Positions 59,821 through 64,000 of a stretch of DNA of 64,000 nucleotides are shown here, one piece after another (positions within the stretch are counted from its first letter, which is position 1; every line of letters begins with the position of its first letter). This DNA comes from an uncultured bacterium (lineage in GTDB: Bacteria > Actinomycetota > Coriobacteriia > Coriobacteriales > Coriobacteriaceae). The notes beneath the pieces are model-generated. The model did not search any database, was not told the DNA's origin, and saw only the letters and a program-made list of their open reading frames with translations. The position numbers and the translations under genes were made by a program. The stretch is taken from contig CAJMPU010000007.1 in NCBI GenBank assembly GCA_905215505.1, positions 1 to 64,000 of the forward strand. The letters run 5' to 3'.

Positions 59821-60693
59821 ATGTTCGATATGGTTTCTCGCCGCGGATTCGTCTCACTCTCCGCTGTCGCCGCTGCCGGCCTTGGCCTTGCCGGCTGCTC
59901 CGGAAACAAGGAGCCTGAGTCGACCGGTTCCGATGCCGGCTCCGCCAAGATTTCGTCCAAGAAGGCTGTCGAGCTGCAGGTCTTTGCTGCCAACTCGCTC
60001 GAGAAGGCTCTGCCCGAGGTTCAGAAGCTCTACACCGACCAGACTGGCACCGCCTTTTCCGACACGCAGTTTAAGGCTTCTGGCGACCTCGTTGAGCAGA
60101 TGCGTGCTGGCGCCACGGTCGACGTGCTCATCACCGCCTCCAAGGGCACCATGGACGACGCCGAGGCCGCCGAGCTCGTCGATGCCGGCACACGTGAGGA
60201 TATGTTCGTCAACGACCTTGTGATCATTCGTGCTGAGGGTTCCGACACCAAGATTGAGGCCATCGCCGACGTCGCGAATCTGGACGGCAAGATCGCCATC
60301 GGCGACGCCAAGACCGTCCCCGCCGGCAAGTACGCCAACCAGGCCTTAGCTTCTGTGGGTCTCTACACCGGCACCGAGGGCGACGACGGCGAGTATGCAC
60401 CCGAGCTTGCCGACAAGGTGGCCCTGGCCGACAAGGTCGGCACCGCTGCGTCTTACGTCTCTACGGGCGACTGCGTGGCCGGTTTTGTTTACAGCTCCGA
60501 TATCTTCCGCTATGGCGGCATCGAGGAGGCCTTCGTGTGCCCCGAGGATTCGCACAAGCCCATCGTGTACCCGGGCGCCGTTGCCGAGAGCTCCGAGCAC
60601 GCCGACGAGGCCAAGGCGTTTATCGACTTCTGTCTGACCAACAAGAAGGCTCAGAAGATTTGGGCTAAGTACGGCTTTGAGCTTTCCGAGTAG
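59821..60693 (+). CDS. modA: Molybdate ABC transporter substrate-binding protein ModA
   Basis: Captures molybdate (or tungstate) outside the cell. The signal is a twin-arginine type (SRRGF) ending in the lipobox LAGC, so it is probably a Tat-exported lipoprotein. The mature part has the family features LQVFAANSLEKALPEV, ASGDLVEQMRAGATVDVLITA, IAIGDAKTVPAGKYA and the C-terminal hinge segment YPGAV. 290 residues. Start at 59821 after AAAGGG. Confidence 0.92.
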   Translation: MFDMVSRRGFVSLSAVAAAGLGLAGCSGNKEPESTGSDAGSAKISSKKAVELQVFAANSLEKALPEVQKLYTDQTGTAFSDTQFKASGDLVEQMRAGATVDVLITASKGTMDDAEAAELVDAGTREDMFVNDLVIIRAEGSDTKIEAIADVANLDGKIAIGDAKTVPAGKYANQALASVGLYTGTEGDDGEYAPELADKVALADKVGTAASYVSTGDCVAGFVYSSDIFRYGGIEEAFVCPEDSHKPIVYPGAVAESSEHADEAKAFIDFCLTNKKAQKIWAKYGFELSE

Positions 60694-60761
60694 TGCGGCT
60701 TGGCGCGATAATTCCATCGTTTTGTGTTTCACTCCGTCCTTGTATTCGCTTGGAGCTTTTC

Positions 60762-62204
60762 GTGCTTAATAGATTCCGCATGCTTGTCGCCTGTGCTTTG
60801 ACCTTCGCGCTTTGCTGGGTGCCGGGATTTGCGTTTGCTGGGGTCGCTGAGGACGGGGCCCAGGTTGCTGCGACCGCTCATGGGCTTTCCTATGGGATCG
60901 AGGGTTTTGAGCGGTTGGCCAAGGGGACCGCTCGTGCCATGGAGGGCCAGCCTGAGGGCTACCGGTTTCCCGTTGACGAGGACGTGGACCTTGTGGTGGC
61001 GCCTGCTGCCGATCGCGTTGTGGTGTGGATATCGCCCAGGGCGGTCGAGAAGTATGAATTGGATCCGCAGGATAACGAGTGCGTATCGGGTCTCAAGGCC
61101 CTCGTCTGTGAGCTCGACAGCGCAAACTGCATGGGAGGTGCGCAGCTTGGGGACGTGGATCTTCCTTGGTATGTCACGGCGGAAACAACGTTTAATGCCG
61201 GCGGGTATACCTATGGCTTTGATGTGCGTGGTGCGGATGGGGACCGCTATGTGGTGATTGCATCGGCCTCGGGTGATGCCAAGGGCGGCGCGCGTTGGCT
61301 TGATAGCGCTCAAATGGTAGAAGCATCGTCTGTCGTGTTGCGGGATGAGCAGGGTCCCTTGACCTCTCTGGCCTCCTTTTTGGGCGACATCGACTATCGC
61401 CCGCTTTGGGTGTCCATAAAAACGAGCGGCCTTGCCCTGCTGATTTCCTTTGCGCTGGGCCTGTTCGCCGCGTGGAAGACTATGGGTACCTCGAGTCGCA
61501 TCAAGGGCCTGCTCGACTCGGTCTTTACGATTCCTATGGTGCTGCCGCCCACGGTCTGCGGCTTTCTGCTCCTCATGCTATTTGGCCGCTCGACCGGGGT
61601 GGGCCAGTGGCTCATCGCGCACGGCATCTCGATTGTCTTTACGTGGCCGGCGGCGGTCATTTCGGCCGTCGTTGTGTCGTTTCCGCTGGTCTACCGCACG
61701 GCACTCGGAGCCTTCGAGAGCCTCGACACGCAGATGCTCGATGCCGCGCGAACCCTGGGATGGTCTGAGCATCGCATCTTTACCAAGCTTATGATGCCGC
61801 TTGGCTGGCCCTCGATTGCCGCCGGCGCGGTGCTTGCCTTCGCGCGTGCCATGGGCGAGTTTGGCTGCACCCTGTTCTTTGCGGGCAACTACGCCGGCAT
61901 TACCCAGACCATCCCTATCGCCATCTACTTTGAGTGGATGGGCGGCAACACCTCGGTGGCCCTCTTTTGGGTCGTCGTCGTGATCGTGTTTAGTTTCCTG
62001 GTCATTTTGTTCATCAATATGTACACGGCGCATTCGCAAAAGTACCGCGAGCGCGGCCTGTCCCACGCGGAGCGCAAGCAGGCCAAGCAGCTGGGTAGCC
62101 AGATCGATTCGCTCGACCCAGTGGGCGGCGATGCGCTGCGTATCGATCGCGAGGCGCTGGCCGAGCTCATGCGCGATGACGCAGCACCGCAGGGAGGTCG
62201 ATAA
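60762..62204 (+). CDS. modB: Molybdate ABC transporter permease ModB with extra N-terminal domain
   Basis: The C-terminal 260 residues are a normal ModB permease with about six spans and the coupling loop DAARTLGWSEHRIFTKLMMPLGWPS split by the EAA pattern, then FARAMGEFGCTL. Before it lies a signal-like hydrophobic helix (about residues 7-28) and a 190-residue extracytoplasmic domain, with three Cys near residues 106-124, that I do not recognise. ModB is usually about 225 residues; this one has 480. A charged cytoplasmic tail follows. Start is GTG 60762 after TGGAGC; modC follows three bases later. Confidence 0.88.
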   Translation: MLNRFRMLVACALTFALCWVPGFAFAGVAEDGAQVAATAHGLSYGIEGFERLAKGTARAMEGQPEGYRFPVDEDVDLVVAPAADRVVVWISPRAVEKYELDPQDNECVSGLKALVCELDSANCMGGAQLGDVDLPWYVTAETTFNAGGYTYGFDVRGADGDRYVVIASASGDAKGGARWLDSAQMVEASSVVLRDEQGPLTSLASFLGDIDYRPLWVSIKTSGLALLISFALGLFAAWKTMGTSSRIKGLLDSVFTIPMVLPPTVCGFLLLMLFGRSTGVGQWLIAHGISIVFTWPAAVISAVVVSFPLVYRTALGAFESLDTQMLDAARTLGWSEHRIFTKLMMPLGWPSIAAGAVLAFARAMGEFGCTLFFAGNYAGITQTIPIAIYFEWMGGNTSVALFWVVVVIVFSFLVILFINMYTAHSQKYRERGLSHAERKQAKQLGSQIDSLDPVGGDALRIDREALAELMRDDAAPQGGR

Positions 62205-62207
62205 GCC

Positions 62208-63278
62208 ATGTCGCTCGTTCTGGATATCAAAAAGCGCTATCCGGGCTTTACCCTCGACATTCAGCTCGATGCCGGCGAGGAGCGTGTGGCGCTGCTGGGC
62301 GCCTCGGGTTGCGGCAAGAGCTGCACGTTGCGCTGCATTGCCGGCGTGGAGACACCCGACGAGGGCGAGATCGTCGTCAACGGCGTGACCTTTTTTGACT
62401 CGGCGGCGGGTATCAACCTGTCGCCCCAGGAGCGAAAATGCGCCCTGCTGTTCCAGAACTATCAGCTGTTTCCCAACATGACGGTGGCCGATAACGTATG
62501 CGCCGGTGTTAAGGATGCGGGTGACGCCGCCGCGCGCAAAAAGCTCGCCGAGCGCTATCTGGGCATTTTCGGTCTGGCCGATTTTGCCGACCGCTACCCC
62601 GCGCGCCTCTCGGGCGGTCAGCAGCAACGCGTGGCGCTTGCGCGCATGGTGGCGGCGCATCCGGGCATTTTTATGTTCGACGAGCCCATGAGCGCGCTCG
62701 ATTCCTATCTTAAGAGCGCGCTCGAACAGAACATGCTCGACCTGTTCGATGTGTGCAACCGTACCGTGCTCTACGTGAGCCACGACATCGACGAAGCGTG
62801 CCGTCTGTGCGAGCGCATTTGTGTGATGCACGACGGGCATATGGAGGAGATCGGCTCCGTCGAGGACGTGGTCCGCCGGCCGCAAACCTTGGCTGCGCTG
62901 CGCCTGACGGGCTGCAAGAATACGAGCCGCGCGCGCAAGATCGGCGACGAAGAAGTTGAGGCCCTCGACTGGGGCATGACCTTCAACGTGGGCCGTGAGG
63001 TTCCCGATAACGTGGCGTACCTGGGTATTCGTGCGAGCTACTTCCATGTGGACAACCGTGCTGAGCGGGGTCGCAACAGCTACGACCTGCATGTGGCCCG
63101 CGTGAGCGATTCACGTTTTGAGCGCCTGGTGCTGCTGGACGTGCCGCGCGCCGACGCGCCGACGCGCCTGCAGTGGAAGGTCAACAAAGTGCGCATGCCT
63201 GTCGACGAGCTGCCGCAAGCAGGCGAGACGCTGCGCATGCATTTTGATGCCAGCAGGATCCATTTGGTTTGTCGATAG
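62208..63278 (+). CDS. modC: Molybdate ABC transporter ATPase ModC
   Basis: ATP-binding subunit of molybdate import. Walker A GASGCGKSC (about residues 31-39), Q-loop FQNYQLFP, signature LSGGQQQRVALARM, Walker B GIFMFDEPMSALD and the H-loop VSHDIDEA are complete. A C-terminal TOBE-like domain (residues about 270-356) may sense molybdate. It starts three bases after modB. A terminator follows. Confidence 0.95.
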   Translation: MSLVLDIKKRYPGFTLDIQLDAGEERVALLGASGCGKSCTLRCIAGVETPDEGEIVVNGVTFFDSAAGINLSPQERKCALLFQNYQLFPNMTVADNVCAGVKDAGDAAARKKLAERYLGIFGLADFADRYPARLSGGQQQRVALARMVAAHPGIFMFDEPMSALDSYLKSALEQNMLDLFDVCNRTVLYVSHDIDEACRLCERICVMHDGHMEEIGSVEDVVRRPQTLAALRLTGCKNTSRARKIGDEEVEALDWGMTFNVGREVPDNVAYLGIRASYFHVDNRAERGRNSYDLHVARVSDSRFERLVLLDVPRADAPTRLQWKVNKVRMPVDELPQAGETLRMHFDASRIHLVCR

Positions 63279-63289
63279 CGCCGGGTAAT

Positions 63290-63326
63290 GCCGTCGGGGA
63301 ATATAAGCCTCGGCGGCTTTGTTTTT
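63290..63326 (+). terminator. Terminator after modC
   Basis: GCCGTCGGGG pairs with CCTCGGCGGC (G-U pairs included) around AATATAAG, followed by TTTGTTTTT. Confidence 0.82.
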
Positions 63327-63481
63327 GCCGTTCGCCGAATGAGGAATGACAAACTCTTATCAATCAAGATAATTATTTATTAAACGACGGCACACGACGC
63401 TGTCGTACGAATGTCAACGGTGTTCGCATGGTCGATGACCGTTGGTATAGTTGACCTCAACTTGTAAAGGAGGGTGCGCAC
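63327..63481 (+). other. Upstream part of the last gene's control region
   Basis: No gene. AT-rich sequence at 63350-63385, then a TATAGT hexamer near 63446 that may be a -10. No clear -35. Confidence 0.35.
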
Positions 63482-63550
63482 ATGCCGCAGACGACATACA
63501 TTCGCCGCGTTGCCGCGCGTGCCCTATATATGGCTCGGAGCCGCATATGA
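63482..63550 (+). CDS. 22-residue leader ORF before the dehydratase-like gene
   Basis: AAAGGAGGG, a very strong ribosome site, precedes an ATG opening 22 codons (MPQTTYIRRVAARALYMARSRI) that end in TGA at 63548-63550. The peptide is basic, with five Arg. No family is recognisable. The next gene starts 160 bases downstream, and the RNA between can fold over its ribosome site. A regulatory leader peptide is the natural reading, but it is unproven. Confidence 0.5.
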   Translation: MPQTTYIRRVAARALYMARSRI

Positions 63551-63610
63551 GCAGGTATGTTCACGGCTCCGGGAGAGACGACGCACAACTAAATAATCGA
63601 CCGCAAAGCA

Positions 63611-63706
63611 GGTTCCCTAAAATTCCGGGTTTGAGCACGGTCGGGCAATCGCCGCCCGTCGTGCATCGATACCGCTGTTATCCGTTTTTGGTTCGAGAGG
63701 GGAACC
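63611..63706 (+). promoter_or_regulatory. Structured leader that can pair with the ribosome site
   Basis: GGTTCCC (63611-63617) can pair with GGGAACC (63700-63706), part of the ribosome site of the 63710 gene. Between them a strong two-part hairpin (GCACG-CGGGC with GCCCG-CGTGC, 63635-63664) closes the loop. This resembles a translational switch; no known riboswitch class is recognised. Confidence 0.45.
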
Positions 63707-63709
63707 GTT

Positions 63710-64000
63710 ATGGCTGAAGAATTTGATTTCCATCCGATGTGGGAGAGCCTCGGCATGAATCTTGCCGACCACGACATGCTGCTGGGCGCCGTGGGCCAGA
63801 TGTACGGCGATATGTTCCTGACGCAGAACAATCGCCCCAAGTCCACGTCCTACCTGGATTTTGTCGCCACCAACATCCACAGCGGTCGTATTAAGGAGAT
63901 GCTCGACAAGAAGGAGGCCGGCGAGGCCACCAAGATCGTGGGCAGCTTCTGCGTCTACGTGCCCGAGGAGATTGTGCTCGCCTGCGACGGCATCCCCGTG
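63710..64000 (+). CDS. 2-hydroxyacyl-CoA dehydratase family protein (partial, 5' end)
   Basis: The first 97 residues of a longer protein cut by the window edge. The segment GSFCVYVPEEIVLACDGIPV, at the end of the visible part, is the hallmark start of the HgdB/DCCP family (2-hydroxyglutaryl-CoA dehydratase beta-type subunits and double-cubane cluster proteins), which carry [4Fe-4S] or double-cubane clusters and are driven by an ATP-dependent activator. The substrate cannot be told from this part. The ATG at 63710 follows AGAGGGG. Confidence 0.8.
   Translation, partial: MAEEFDFHPMWESLGMNLADHDMLLGAVGQMYGDMFLTQNNRPKSTSYLDFVATNIHSGRIKEMLDKKEAGEATKIVGSFCVYVPEEIVLACDGIPV

Noticed and set aside
63451..63717. 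88-codon frame overlapping the leader before the last gene
   Set aside because: It overlaps the better-supported 22-codon ORF, has no ribosome site, and runs through the structured leader into the start of the next gene.

Overview
The window is 64 kb of GC-rich, gene-dense chromosome. Its gene content and style point to an anaerobic actinobacterium of the class Coriobacteriia, most like Collinsella: a dcw cluster without ftsA, SepF/YggT/DivIVA after ftsZ, a Moco/molybdate locus, cysteine desulfidase, a double-cubane/2-hydroxyacyl-CoA dehydratase-like gene and many intrinsic terminators. The genus is an inference from gene content, not a database match.

Layout. 73-15572 is the division and cell-wall (dcw) cluster on the + strand: mraZ, rsmH, ftsL-like, ftsI, murF, mraY, murD, ftsW, murG, murC, murB, ftsQ, ftsZ. 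murE, ddl and ftsA are absent from it. 15784-21020 is pgeF-pstSCAB-phoU, headed by a PhoB/PhoP-type direct repeat. It sits inside what is elsewhere a continuous ylmD-ylmE-sepF-yggT-divIVA string, which resumes at 21140-23699. 23865-26422 (- strand) carries a nitroreductase and a Pit phosphate transporter with its DUF47 partner. 26673-30487 (+) holds a small unknown protein, a Bax-inhibitor-1 homologue, a PARG-like TIGR02452 protein, an SGNH hydrolase and a pentapeptide-repeat protein. 30634-33125 (-) is a TPP-riboswitch-controlled thiC-thiD unit. 33151-39000 carries a membrane-anchored unknown, yaaA, an M18 aminopeptidase and polA. 39209-43770 has a HAD phosphatase and the argG-argH arginine branch; argG is preceded by a short arginine-rich leader ORF. 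44155-49692 holds ndk, rpiB, cyuA, a HAD protein, rpsA and the RNase P RNA. 49782-57653 is a mixed housekeeping stretch: YigZ, a C_GCAxxG protein, metY, an MFS exporter, xpt, an RF-like rescue factor, a lipid kinase and a ClC channel. 57864-63278 is a molybdenum locus (moeA, mogA/moaB, modA, modB, modC). The window ends inside a 2-hydroxyacyl-CoA dehydratase-type gene at 63710.

Most of the window is ordinary core genome. The parts I think deserve attention are regulatory or structural: the arginine leader peptide and alternative helices before argG; a yggT gene with no ATG/GTG/TTG start, in frame with the sepF stop codon; a Pho box placing pgeF in the phosphate regulon; a modB with an extra extracytoplasmic domain; a PARG-like protein with an altered QEE motif; a group of long perfect palindromes between genes, two of which are clearly related; and a structured leader with a 22-codon ORF before the last gene.
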